DNA of 64,000 nucleotides from Mugil cephalus (taxonomy: Eukaryota; Chordata; Actinopteri; Mugiliformes; Mugilidae): NCBI RefSeq assembly GCF_022458985.1, contig NC_061777.1:18813668-18877667 (forward strand). Reading direction: 5' to 3'. This document shows, piece after piece, positions 35,801 to 48,200 of the stretch (its first letter is position 1; each line of letters starts with the position of its first letter). The notes under the pieces are model-generated. The model was given only the letters and a program-made list of their open reading frames with translations, did not search any database and was not told the origin of the DNA. The translations under genes were made by a program, and so were the position numbers.

Positions 35801-38800
35801 CTCTCGGGTTACCATAGTGACGAGGCCAAGGAAATACCCGGGCAGTAGGTTTAGATTTGAATTCAGTTGCTGTAGAAACACGCCGTAGCCAAACGTGGCG
35901 GGTCGATCGGGTTCTACTGTCACAGATTTGAAAAATTACAAGGGGGGGAAAACATGTTTAGATAAAAAAACTGTACTGTGCCACATTCAAGAACCCATGA
36001 GGCAATGATGGGAGAGTGGGAGAAATTAATGAAAGGAAGGATAAGAGAAGGCTTTTCTTTTCAGCCTCTGGACAGACAAAAAACGGAGACTGTGACAAAT
36101 GTTGCTCTATTTAAATTTGAATGTTGCATCTCAGGACTGAAACACTGGAAGCACTCGGCAGGTGCTCTGCCCCAAAAGATGACTTCATGCAAGGATAAAG
36201 TGTAAATATACTGCATCAACTGGACATGAAGGGAAAAATTATGAAACCATATCAGGGAAAAGGCACCGTGCTTTAAAATCAAAGAGGAACTTAACAAGGG
36301 GTTACACAGAGGTTACCCGAATTATGTGCATTGACAATCCACTGACAACTAATGAGAGGTTGACCTTCCTGACCTATGCGCTCTAGCAGACACATCCATC
36401 ACTCCCCCTGATCCTATATAAGCACGATGTCCACGAGTCTTCCTCAAGAGACAAACATCATAGGACTCTATGGCAGACAGAGAGAATCGCTGCAACAATA
36501 GCTGCTGCTCCTTCCTGATGTCGACCCTCCTCCTCCTCCTCCTCCTCCTCCTCCTCCTCTGTTTTTCTTCCAGCAGCTATCACATGACAACTCCGGTCTA
36601 TCTTGAAATGAGCCCTTGTTTCCAACAGGTTGAGTGCAGCCAAGGGTAGAAAATGGAAACGCTAATCCGCCAGTGCTGTTTGAACCTCTAAGACGCACCC
36701 TCTTCATATTAGGGAGAGTCGGGTTCTCGCCCAGTGGGTGGCAGGTTAGGAACAACTCAGCTTTCAGAGCCGGTAGCTGGCCTTGTCTCACTCATCTCAT
36801 CTCCAATATCTTTCTTTTTTTTTTTTCTTACACATCCACATGTACCTCTGTCTGCAGTCAAGCTGAGGGCAGTTTACATCACATACTTTTTAACCATATA
36901 AGTCATTTGTGTGTTGTGGTTGCATTAAAAATGTACCTTACTGGCATTTATATTTTATTTTCTCACTTGGCTACAAGGGCTCTAGGATCTTATTGTTCCA
37001 AATGATTGGCATCAGCGTGTTTTTTTTTTTGCATCGCAAGTTCCCACTGATACATACTGACAATGTAATACATGGAGTATTGTGATTTTTATACAATACA
37101 ATAGCAGGGGTAAGTATGGAGGAAGACAGATTATTCTGTTTGGAGAAGCATCAGCGCTGCTTTTCTTTGTCCATCCGTATGTGCATAAGGGAGCCGTGCA
37201 GAGGTGCATTGTGGGATGTGTTTTGATTTGAATACAATCATAAGTCTGGGTCCGGCCCCCTGCCTCTGACAGCTCACCCCTCCCATTCCCCCAAATTTCT
37301 CTCTTCAATCCTCCTGTCCCCCTAATCAGTTTAACCCTCTTATGAATAGCTCTTTGTCGTGAGATAGATTACAGTTAACTCTGTCCCTCTCGCTGGGTCC
37401 AGCTCCAATAACCCTCTGAAAAAGCAAGTGCACGCAGCTCACGTGCTGATTTTTTACTACAACTAACCGCAGGAATTAGCTCAAATATTAAATCTTTGGT
37501 GCAGGGAGATTACAGAGGTATTTGAACTCTTTCTCCTGTACAGAGCTTGAGCTTTGTTTCGGGTCAGGACGAGATAACACCGATGTTAATGATTGCCAGA
37601 ATTTATGCTTTAGTTGCTCAGTCGGAGAGACCTTCAGGAAAACGCTCCTCGTCATTAATGGCATGAATGTCAAACCTGCATCTCTTCAGGAGAGTCAGAG
37701 ACACGCCTCAGGAATGAGGTAACAAAGCCTTTGTGACGTTCTGCTGCTCTAAGCTGGAGAACGTGAAATTCCCAAACCGTGGCCGTCTATTCTTCTTTCA
37801 CCGTGTCATTGTTTGCTGCACATCACCCAGGTCTCGTTGTAGCAGAAAAACAGGTTGGAGATGATGAAGTGATCGGTTTCACATTTCCACTGGGCTGTGT
37901 TCTGTTTTTAGACCGCTGTCTGCGAAAGCTTAAGTTTTTCTAGTTGAAAGGCCACGGAGTTCGAGGTTTGTCTGTGTGTGCGTACGCTTCGGTTCAGTCG
38001 AGTATATAAACGTGTACGTGACTTGTGCATGTGTGTGACTTTCTCCGGTGATCAGACGACTCGCTGAGAGAGTGATGGAGCCCTGCTGAGATCTGTGGGC
38101 TTCCCCATTGTCATTCTAACCTGAGGTCAGAGTCCCCTGCTCGCAGTCCCGACTGATTTACTTCACCGCACGGGAGACATGTGATCTGACCCTGCAACAG
38201 TAAACCATCCTGACAGCGCAAGGCTTGAACATATTGTCTATACGGATATAACTCAAACCAGCTATAACAGCATGTCAGCTAGAGTTTATCTTGCTGTTTC
38301 CTCTTTGTTGTGAGCTGACTAATGTTCAACTGTCCGAGGCGTGCTGGGCGTGAAACGGAGAGGAAGAGGAATGAGAGGTACCTACATCTCTCTGATTCAT
38401 CTGGAGCACACACGAGAGATGGTCTCTGAGACGTAGGAAGGCTAGCGTCTAATGGCGTCGACAGAAGGATGCGTCATTGTAGTCGTGACACTCTTCAAAT
38501 ACAGAGTGCGATCTCAAGCACACCTGATATCATATCAAAAAAATGATGGTTTAATGGACTGACACAGAGGTCCGTGATATCACTTCACTCCAATTCTTTC
38601 ATCTCAGTTACCAAAAATTGCTAACAGCATCAGTGCACTTGAGACATAGCAGCAGAGCAGACAGAAGATATCTGGGAATGCTTTTTTTATGTTTTATTTT
38701 AACCTGCTTTCTTACGCAATGAGACCAACAAAGGAAGGTCAGAAAAAACTGCTTCACTTTAATGCTAAATGCTGACTTACCGGTAGTATTAATATATTCA

Positions 38801-41800
38801 TGACGGATACATCGCTTAGCTTTATTGGTAGAAGCCATTATGCTGTGAAACCACCCAGTGATGAAAACAGTACAGGTCTGTGCAACGCTCATAATTCTTT
38901 TCCATGATCTTCGAGCTTACCATGAAAATCAGCCCTGCTCTCCGGTTCCTGTCCTCAGACAAGCTGAGACAAAGACCAGGAAACAGTAGCCCCACTGTCT
39001 TGTAGTTAAATCTGAAATCCAGCGAGATTTTAATTTGAGGGTAGCATACATTAGACCCACTGCACTGACACGCTTCACATGCTGCCATCTGCCTCCAGTG
39101 GGAGGGGAGATATGAGGATCTGCGGCAGACAGGGGCAAAGCCCACACCAGACAAGAACAGTCAGGGGATAAATATGGAAAAACATCAGCGCATCACAAAC
39201 GCGCTTCTACTCTGAGCTACATCTCTGCGGTGTTGTTTACTTCATTACGGCTGCTTATGTATCAGATGACTGCTCCTAAACAATGACGTGGTTAACGGCC
39301 TACAAGAGGGTTAACATGCCAAACACGTGCAGTCTAACTGTGATGGTGGGAGACTGTCTGTGTCTCGGTCCCTTTGCAAACCTTCAGTGAGGTTCCTGAG
39401 TGTTACGGTGCTGAAAATAGATGTTTCAGACTCGTACGTTTTCCTGCTCTGACTCATCTCTTAAATGGTTTCTTACAACGAATGGATTTTCAGAGAGGTC
39501 CCCCTTGCACCCATCCACAGTGACCTAGTTGGGACAGTATGGGATTTGGGGTGTCCTAGTAGTCCTTTTGGCTTTGGTGAAGCAATGGGAGGTTGTGATA
39601 CCCCTCTTTGTCTTTTGTCCTCTGGTAGACAATGACAGGATTATAGGGCTCCAGCAAGAAAACTCCCATTATTCCCAATGCTTCATCCATCCTCCTTCCA
39701 GCACAACAATCTCCCCTTACTGGGTCACCACTCAGCATACTAATAAAACACTGTCATCAGACCACCAAGCCCCCACCTGCACTCCTAATCCCTCCGTGAG
39801 CAGCGTTACTGGAACCCCCCTCTCCTTCTAGCGCAGCTACCCCACCCCCCTTTAACTGCCGCCATTAAAGCACATCCATTCTCGCCCATCCCCTTTTCAC
39901 TGCTGTACTCCAGAAACACACAGACCAAACGCTAGCTGTAATTACAGGGTTTGTGCTTTGGATGGATTACCTATTTGGAGTAGTGTTTCATCCAAACTTC
40001 CCCTTCCCCTCTAAATATCAGTGTAACCTCCTCATGTCTACCTTTGTTATGGACACCTTGGCTTACCTCAAATAACTCTACTGAATCATTTTCCGGGGAA
40101 TCTGTCAGCGGCCGGTGGTCAGAGACTGTCAGGTTGACAGCTCTGAGCTCAGCTCTCGGAAATGTTTTTTAAGTTCACTCGAGAGTCTGGATGCTTTGAA
40201 AGCACAAAGGCAATGAAAGAAGGAGTCATTTGAAGCCAGGTCTCACTGATCCACTTCAAGAGAATGCAACTCCAGCTAAGTAACAAGTCTCTCATCGTTT
40301 TTTTTTTTTTTTTTTAAAGGCCTGCCAGACTAAACACACCTGGAGCAAAGCTTACCCTTATAGTTTGGATGAACGCGAGGAGCGTACACTCCAAATTTGA
40401 TGAGGATGGGAACGCTGTAACCGAGACGAACCCATTCCACAACGTGCAGTGGAAAGAGGTTCGGGGTGGTGGCTTCTGTGGATGTTGGCGTGAGACTACA
40501 GCCGAGCTCCGCAGTGGCCCCCTCTCTGGCACGAACCACCGACTCCACGCCTTGAGACACACCTGTAAAGACAAACAGCATACCGTCAGGATAAAGCACT
40601 TGATTCACTGTGCTGCTGATAACACAGAAGGCAATAAACAGCAAAAAATGTGGTTAAACACATAAATCAAGGTCTATAAGGCATTTTAAAGAGAGTTATG
40701 GGTGCCGAAGTGGCCGGATTAACCTCTCTGGAATTTCCTGGTCATTTGTTCCTGTGAAAATTGTCTGCTGTGCTAAGAACTGTTGATAAACGATGATCGC
40801 AGAGGCAGCAAGAGGTCAAGAAAAGCTGGTGAGACGGAGCTACAACAAGCAATGGGAACAACTTGGCCTATCTATGTTTCATTGAGCTGGAGTTTGATTC
40901 AGCCACTGAATATGACTTGCCCAGGCTGTTAAAAGCCGGACCGTCAGAGGGCATGAAAAACAGTCACGGGCCATTTGGTCACAAGATAGTATAGCTACAA
41001 AGCCTGCAAACACACTGCAATCCCATTAGTGACACCTGGAGCGGTGTCTCCTCTCTCTGCCATGTGCTCACGTGGGTGTGTGTGCGACTGAGTGCCAGTG
41101 TTTGCTCTGCTACTCATCTGGCCCGGTGATTACTCTAATCTCAGATGGGAGAGGGGGCGGGTGGTGGTGGTGGTGGTGGTGGTGGTGGTGGTACTCTGAT
41201 GCAGGGCAGCAGGACCCTCTGTGCTTGCTCCGGCCGACCTCCCACCACCCCCTGGGGTGCGCACATGGTCTGCAGACCAGCTCAATCAATCCCACCACCA
41301 CCCCCCCGACAACACATGCACGCACATGCAGAAGCGTGCCTAGGGTTGGGGGTAGCACAAATCCAGGATTGATCTAAATCCACACCCAGAGATGCCATTT
41401 AAGTTGGATTTTGGCCCCATTCTCTCATGCCCACTCCATGTCTGATGCGTAACCCCTCCTCTTCACTCTCTCCAGCATAAGGCAAATGGATCTGTGCCAG
41501 ATGCAGCGGGGTGTCACTGGAACTGTATGCAGGCTGCTAAAGAGCAGCATATGCCAACTGCTCTGCGATGATTTGCAATAACGAGGGATGCAGGTCTTGT
41601 TGGTGCTGGCAAATGAGGTAGAGTAGAAATTAAGAAAGCCTCACGAAAACGTAGATGCAGTTAGATACATGCCACGGCAACACTGCACAAATCAATTTCT
41701 ACTGCATGCATGAGTTCACCTTTCAGTATCGCTGCTCATAATCTTTGAGGACCAGTAGACTGTTTCCTATTGACGTGGAGCCAGTTGAATGTGCAGAAAT

Positions 41801-42499
41801 GTATCATTTAAATTATTTGAAATGAAAGTTTAATTTAAAATCTTGAAAAGTCGCGTAGATGTTTGAATAATAGTGCGTGTCCATATCTTGAAAGCGATTT
41901 GTGAAGAAAGACAATCACAGCCATGCAAGAAAGATTTGCATTACAGATAATCCCTACTGTTTACACGTGTTAAGTGAATTTTCTATGTCAGTGTTGCATT
42001 TTTCTGCGGTTTTAATCCGTTTTATTTGTAGTTAAAGAATTAGATCTGCAGTGTTGAGCAGCCTTGAATGCAGCAGCTCTCCATGGTCTAATTCGCCCCG
42101 CCATAGTCTCATAACAAACTGGAAATAGCTTTACGCGTCTCAAATAAACGTTGTTGTGGTGGTGTTGTGTTCTGCTCTGTTGCTCCTGCAGGTCATCTCC
42201 CTCCACTAGTTATATCTCCCCTCTCTGCCCAAAGCGAGGTTTTGATAATGTCAATGGTTTGGTAAATGAAGCCAAAAAAATAAATAAATAAAAAAATTAC
42301 TGTTAAAATATAGTACTGAGAGACAAAGACAAGTTAGTGAGAAACATAGAAAGGTTCAACGGGAGAAATAAATAAAAGAATGATGGAAATGCATTTTTAA
42401 TGAATGCATTGGATCCATATCTGCATTTGCATACTTACTTAGCAGACAGATGGCTACAGCGGTGGTGACAGCCTGAAGCCACCGTCCCTCCAGTCCCAT
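23857..42499 (-). CDS. igsf9a: Immunoglobulin superfamily member 9 / protein turtle homolog A (Dasm1)
   Basis: This is a single-pass neuronal adhesion receptor of the Turtle family, linked in mammals and flies to dendrite growth and synapse maturation. Twenty coding exons on the - strand sum to 6105 nt (2034 aa): 42499-42439, 40562-40356, 33728-33582, 32533-32382, 32191-32074, 31751-31610, 31322-31177, 31029-30887, 30135-29995, 29892-29776, 29693-29543, 29456-29345, 29262-29087, 28992-28754, 28660-28576, 28497-28327, 28234-28198, 27955-24566, 24397-24228 and 24056-23857. Rough domains: signal peptide (1-22), five Ig domains (to about 508), two fibronectin III domains (about 509-712), TM near 730-752 followed by RRQRRRKQRRR, then a tail of about 1280 aa. 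Tail motifs shared with mammalian IGSF9 are SRGPDGRF, EYLSLPGFIEM, SQSSGRGSA and RRNTSVDESYEWDS. The A paralogue is chosen over B because of the last three motifs. Confidence 0.95.
24533..24560. repeat. (GTG)n / (CAC)n triplet microsatellite next to an igsf9a splice donor
   Basis: About nine GTG units lie in the intron directly beside the giant exon. On the transcribed strand the repeat reads (CAC)n and begins about six bases after the GT of the donor (AG|GTGAAACACCACC). CA-rich intronic tracts are known binding sites of hnRNP L, so repeat length could affect splicing; that is inference. Confidence 0.9.
24566..27955 (-). other. igsf9a: igsf9a giant exon encoding most of the cytoplasmic tail
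   Basis: The exon is 3390 nt, open throughout, with acceptor TTTCTCAG at 27956-27963 and donor AG|GTGAAA at 24565-24564. It supplies about 1130 residues rich in Ser, Pro and Arg, with no recognised folded domain. Human IGSF9 is about 1180 aa in total, with a tail of some 420 aa, so this tail is roughly three times longer. Conserved islands sit at its start (SPDSVLKLKL, ISRGPDGRF), middle (EYLSLPGFIEMSVDE) and end (SQSSGRGSAGLF). The extra length is in the low-complexity stretches between them. Confidence 0.9.
30165..30886. mobile_element. Possible non-autonomous DNA transposon in an igsf9a intron
   Basis: This intron is unusually long (30136-30886) compared with its neighbours. It carries several TTTACATG/CATGTAAA-like motifs: GTTTACATGG at about 30178, TTTACATG at about 30228 and 30262, TTTACATG at about 30733 and TTTATATGG at about 30798. 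Such repeated subterminal motifs are typical of fish MITEs. I could not define clean terminal inverted repeats or a target-site duplication, so the limits and family are uncertain. A 147-codon + strand ORF inside (30414-30857) resembles no protein I know. Confidence 0.35.
34697..34867. mobile_element. Internally deleted Tc1/mariner-type element
   Basis: The left end reads TACACCGATCAGTCGTTACA, followed by TTATGACCACC. The right end reads GGTTTTAATGTTGTGGCTGA, followed by TATGTGTATA. These are diverged inverted copies of the terminal repeat of a common fish Tc1-like transposon (TACACCGATCAGCCATAACA). The end-proximal pieces CCTAATATTGTGCAGG and CAATGTTATTTACTTCAC also match that element as I remember it. 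Only about 170 bp remain, with no transposase, so it is a dead MITE-like copy. The TA target is consistent with the family. Confidence 0.8.
36526..36559. repeat. (CTC)n triplet microsatellite
   Basis: About eleven uninterrupted CTC units lie in igsf9a intron 2. The tract is a perfect pyrimidine run on the + strand. Confidence 0.95.
41159..41192. repeat. (GGT)n triplet microsatellite
   Basis: About eleven GGT units lie in igsf9a intron 1 (40563-42438). The rest of that intron shows nothing recognisable. Confidence 0.95.
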
Positions 42500-45400
42500 G
42501 GCCGTCCGTCACACTCCTTCACACATCTCCCAACCTGAAAGAGAAGACCACACATCCCACTTACTCCTCAGCAGAACACCGCTGTGGCTACCCGCACAGC
42601 TGTACGAGGACCCCCCCCCACCTCTCCACCCGGACGATGTAATCCCTCGAGTTTACATCGACTCATTATCCAGCAACTACGCTACATTCCAGATGCTTCC
42701 GGGTTAATACAATACTGTACATTTTAAATAAGCTGATTCACGAAAAGCGAGTGTACTTCGACAAAGGCAAAAATACAGCTAACTTCCATAGAGCGTGCAT
42801 CATGTGGAGGTTTGCTTGCCTAGGCCCGAGTGTGTGTATGTGTGTGTATTTGTGTGTAGCCAGAGGGAAGACCTCTGCAAGGCTCTAAGTGTACGTACAG
42901 ATTAACCTGATACTTGTGATTGGTCCGGCTCATGCAGAAGGTCTCGTCTCACACTAAATAGGCCAACGGCAATTGACAGGTGACGCGGGTAACATTGAAA
43001 AGTGTGTCTCGGGACTCCAGATGTTGTGTTAATGCCGACGCTTAAACTTAAGTAGCATAAACAGACTGCCATTAAGAGACGCGCTTACCTTAAATCTATC
43101 GACAGCGCAGCATATGCTAAGGAGCCCGTGGCATAAGGTGCACTTCAAACAAATGGCAAACGCACAAACAATCACTCCAGCGCAATTAAATCATCTCCTA
43201 ATGAGTCACATTAAAGAGGACTCCACGTGGACAAACTGCAGCTCGCCACAACTCATGAGGCACATAAACTGGATTGGAGGCACAAGTTTACATTGATGTC
43301 CTTCAAAGTCTATGGGAGCCCTCACACACTTCATTCCGTACCCCTAATACCAGCTTATTACTTTAATAATTGGTGATATAAGAAGGATACAATCAGACAT
43401 GCACTCCAAAAACATGGGACAGCGGAATTATATGATGGGGACTTGAAAAACCAAACAGCAGAGATTAAAACAGCAGGAAGATGCATTTATCTCCTTGAAC
43501 TGGACCAACGCAGAGAGTGTCTTTGGTGGGTCTGGCCGAGGAGCATTGTAATTACTTTTCTATTGCACCTTTCCTAAACAATCAGAGAGATGAAGGAGTT
43601 GGCTTTACAGCAAAAGCCGATGAAATGTGGATGGTGAACACTTTGCAGTCGTGTTTGCCCGTTTTTGCGAGACACAAAAGATTTAAAATGAGCTGGAATA
43701 AACAGAACTATTATTATAACGGATTCAGAAGCGGAACAGACGAAGCTGCTCACTGTAATCATTTTTTTGCGTCACCTCCAGCAGTCAGAAAAACGATGGG
43801 AGTGATTGCAGGTCGCTGCATCATTTCGGCTGCCGTCTTCGCAGCCATGAGGAAATACTGTCACGCTTTTCTAGTTCCAGCCCACACGTAGACCTCAAGG
43901 AACCGCTGGCAACCTCAAGACAGGAAACATCGCGCCTTTGGTCACCGCCGTGCTGAGCTGCGCCTCCGCACCAGAATATATGGGGCGTCTTGTAAAAAGA
44001 GACAGACAGGGGAAGACTGGAGGGGGCCTTTGTCTGCAGGTGCAGGAGTGGGAAGAGAACACCCAGATTATTTCCCTCAGACAGCAGAGCACAGCGAGGC
44101 AATTTAATTGGCATGTGCACGGAGAGCAGCTCAAAACAAGCCCTAAAAACAAAGTCAGAACACTGAATCTAAAATGAATACCGGTGGTTTTTGCTATTTA
44201 TCTGTCATTTACACGTCAGCATTAACTCAGCTCACAGGTTCAGTGACACTTGTGCACATCAGAAGTGTTTACCTCTACACACTAATCTTTTCACGAGGGC
44301 GTCTGAGGGGAATGTAGACGTGGGATTTTGTGAGGGAAAAAGTTACAAAAAGTGGTGCGGTGCCTTCGTGAGTTGCGAAAAAGCCGTCACTGCAGGTAGG
44401 CAGGGAAAATAAATGAAACTCAGCTCACTGTGCAACAGGCACGTGGGTGTTGTTCAGCGAACCAGCGTTTCTCAGGATTTCACTGACACAAATTGCTTTG
44501 GACCTAGTCATGACTTAGCCTTCTGGACGGTACATTTGTAACACCCAGTCTAATCCTGCCTTGCTGCTCCGCGTGTTAATAGTGTAATTGAATTAGAGAT
44601 CAAATTGGTGAGACAAATCAAGGACACTCATATCATCGAGCTGCGCGTTCATCAACCACTGGTGGATCAGGTGTCTGGAGTCCACCTGCTCCCACTCTCC
44701 AGTTTCTGCCGGTGGAGAACACACGGAAAACGACATCCAGTTGTGTTTTTAATAGAGGACACGTGTGACACTCTTAATTCGGGTCATTTCTTGGTATTAT
44801 GTGCTGATCCTCTCTCCTCCTCAATTACCTCAGGTTAAGAGATGAGGTGTTTGGTAGGTGTTTGGTAACACTTACTTCTACTTAATTCAAAGGAAAATCA
44901 CAGAGACGCACGCTCAAAATGATCTTGTCATAAATTCTAATCATAATTGTGAGCAGAGTGATGGATGTTTGAAGGCTGTTTTAATGATTTCTTGTGTGAG
45001 TAAGAAGCTGTCTCCAGTCTGTCACATGTAACAGCTGGTAAGCCTGCCCTCTCCTTATGCATCTCTATTATATTATTCAAACATGAACTGAATAATGCAG
45101 AACTTAAGGTGCTCTTACTAATGGGTGACATTGTGCAGGTGTTATGGTGTTATAGTGCAGCAGTCTTGTCATCAGTCTTGTACACTTTGCAAGTGACAAT
45201 AAAACCATCTTACTTCTTCGCGGCCAAAGAGGAAACTCAACAACGAAAAAGTGAACTTTTGACCTAACGTGTGTGTCATCCCTCAGTACCTAAGCAGATC
45301 TGTCAGTGATGCTAGCGACAGATACAGGCCTGATAAGCAGTAGCATTACTCTCTTTTTAATCCTCCTTAATCCTGACAGGCCGTAGCCTCAGCGCAAACC

Positions 45401-48200
45401 GACCTGTAGAAGGACCCACTGCTAAGCGACACTCAAACACAAACTTTGGCAGCTGACACGGTCAAGTAAAAACATCACGCAGCCACGCAGATCGAACACA
45501 ACAGACCTGCACTGACCATACATGTCAACCACGGTCGTCAACAAGGGGAATGGTTAAAAACCATCATTCCAAACTCGACTGGTTGGACCAGCCCGCACGG
45601 CGAGCCAATCAATTCATGGATTTTGTCCATGGCACAGCAACCCAGATTAGAGACTGCATTGACATTTACTTTAACTAAAGGAAATGAGCTGGGCACACAC
45701 TGGGCACGGGAGTGGAGTCCTGGTCCGTCGGGGAAAGCCTACTGTATATGGATTAACGCTGTGATTGTTGGTTAAGCCAACACTTGCTACTAGAGGGTAT
45801 AACAGTATTGAACGGCGATTGAATGTTTTTAGATTACAACACAACACGAGCACAAATAACGTTACCTTTACTGTGCACTATTTGCAGTAATTGGACACTG
45901 TTGCGTATTACACAAATAAATCAGCCATGTGCTTCACACATGAGTGGACTGCTTTAATGTGGAGTCCCCCCACCACCACCAACACCCCACCCGAGGATGA
46001 TCCACATTCATATAGCTCAGCCGTCCCAGGGGAAAGGAGAATTACAAGTGAAAGGAAAGCAGTTAACATCATCCTTGTAAACGCTCGGTCTGGGTCAGTC
46101 CCATGAAGCAAAGACCGAACGCTGAAGGCAACCAAGAGCCATAAGACAGAGGTTACGAACTCATGTCTCCAGTGTTGAAGGATGGCACTGGATTTATTTT
46201 AAAACCTGAGAATCAATGAGACACAGAGGACAAGTGCTTTAGTATGGTTCTCACGTCTTCGCTTAGGGACAGCTGTTAGTGCCCAGATGCAAAGAGCTCT
46301 TTCAGACAGGTCAAAACTAAAGAGACGTAAAACAATGCTGTCCATTTATGGCTGTCGTCCAACTACTTGGGCATTTTTCTGCGTTTTCTTTATTGCACCG
46401 GCAGCGTCAGGACTGTGTAACAGGTCTCAGTTTGCTGTGGACTCAATCTTAACCACTAATAACAGTAATTTGGAGAAACCACTTTCAACTCGTGAATTAT
46501 TTGTGTCCCGCTGCAATCAACTTCCTCCAGCATGAATATGTGCCCACAGGGGACAGTTAGCCACATAGGGTTTGGAACAATGCAATGAACGAGTTAAATG
46601 TCGAGGCTTTCAGTGCGTTGAATGTGTGCCAGCCGTGTGCAGGTATCTGACACACACAGACTTTACGCTGCAGGGCCTGGGTTTCGGGTGGAAATGTCCA
46701 AAATTAGCTGCTTCTTAATATGGCTGTCACCTTGTTAATAATGCAAAGCCAATCAAAAAACTCATTTATAATTAAGTTCTGACTAAGACGGGCAGACCGG
46801 GAGTACACATTTTTCACTGGAGCGCTTTTATTTTAAACAAAGAAACATTTTAGAATATGGATTCCTGTGGAAATTAAACTGTGTTGTCTTGCTGATACAC
46901 AAGGGAGATACCAGCAGTCATGTGTGGCCCCACACACACCCCTCCGTCTCTGATCCAAACCGGCACAGGAAAAATAAAGACACTGTGCTCTCCTCCCGTA
47001 CAAAACAGTTCAAACCTGTTTCCCTCCCTCTGCACCATTCGGAGCAGGGAGCTGATAGACTGTCTGGTCTGTGTCAAACAAACACCGAGCCACAAAGCAT
47101 TTATTACTGCACCACTACAGCGCACATTTTGACGCACATCCGTTTCTGTCACCAAACAAAACAGGTGCATCTTTTGTCTGACTCCAGGAGTCTGATGGGA
47201 GCCAAGAAGAGGAAAACCTAAATAAAAAAAACCACGATAAAAACACTGCGTTGTTCTCGGCATTTTGATCCAGGTGACAGTGTTAAATCAAGGGTCACCA
47301 CAACAAGTTATTTAAATGAAGAGGAGGGGAAAGGAACCCCTCATTAAGATAGAAAGTGGTGCATGTGATACCCAAAATATAAACAACGGTTTTGCAAAAA
47401 TAAAGCAGTGCAACGTGCTGAAAACCACCGGGAAACAATGGTCCCCTAAAATAATATTATAATTAGAAACCAGGGAACAGTAATGTAATTATCACTCAAA
47501 AGTCTCATTGTGAGTGGTTATGAGAGTACAATAGAAATGTCAGAGGGATTTCTAGGCTGCCAGTAGATAGCAGTGATTTGTTACAGACTGGACGCTGCAC
47601 AGGATGTTTTATGTGTTTATGTTCAGGATGTCTTGGCTCAGCTCCTACCTTGCTTGAGGCACTTTTCACTTGAAGCTGAAAGTACAATCCATCAATCCAT
47701 TGATGCTCTTCTTTCAGGTTCGTCTTGCAGCAATAATTTAACCTTGATACCTTTCTCCAGGTGGAAAGTGGGGTAAAAGAAAGACTTATTATAACAATAA
47801 TAAGAGGGAGGAGAAGAAGAAGGCGGTGTTGAGCAGAGCGCAGGTGGTCACATTTTTTCCCCGAGTCCGTGCGCGGGTTTCAAAAGAAAATCAAATTAAT
47901 CCTGGACGTCCATAGAAATCAGACCTTTTATCAAAACTTCTTGAATAAAATCCATCAACCGAGGCCGCTCATATGAGTCCAACACCAGTTCATTTAAAGT
48001 CCGTTTAAACTTTCCACGCACTGGCTCCTGATGTCCGCAATCTTCTTAGTCCAAACTTGCCGAAAGTGCCTTTAATCGTGAGAGATAATTTGAAGTTGAC
48101 TTTAAAAATGTGTAAAAAATGGCTCCAGTGCGCATTTCTCATCAGAGAGAGAGCACACCACACGTTTTGTCGGAGCCCTGCTGTTGATACTCCCCCATGG
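42500..48200 (-). promoter_or_regulatory. igsf9a: igsf9a 5'UTR: start-codon exon leader, 5' intron and candidate untranslated first exon
   Basis: The start-codon exon has an acceptor (TCTCTTTCAG) at 42535-42544, so the mRNA must have at least one untranslated exon upstream on the - strand. The best candidate runs from about 48200 down to a donor AAAG|GTATCA at 47751/47750. This block reads like a vertebrate leader, with GC-rich patches (about 47830-47880) and short upstream ORFs. A second possible donor, TTAAG|GTAAGC, lies at 43089/43088. The 42.5-47.7 kb stretch otherwise holds no coding exon that I can see. Confidence 0.4.

Larger units (their letters stand above)
33729..40355 (-). other. 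igsf9a: igsf9a intron 2 (6.6 kb)
   Basis: This long intron splits the first Ig domain. It holds a Tc1-like remnant (34697-34867), a poly-C run near 34467 and a (CTC)n tract (36526-36559). No additional exon was recognised between the two Ig1 exons, and the 40356 and 33728 ends join in frame (NYKG to RVSLTRG). The rest is unannotated unique-looking sequence. Confidence 0.7.

Noticed and set aside
36468-36791. 107-codon - strand ORF with a poly-Gly run
   Set aside because: The glycine run is translation of (CTC)n; there is no family resemblance.
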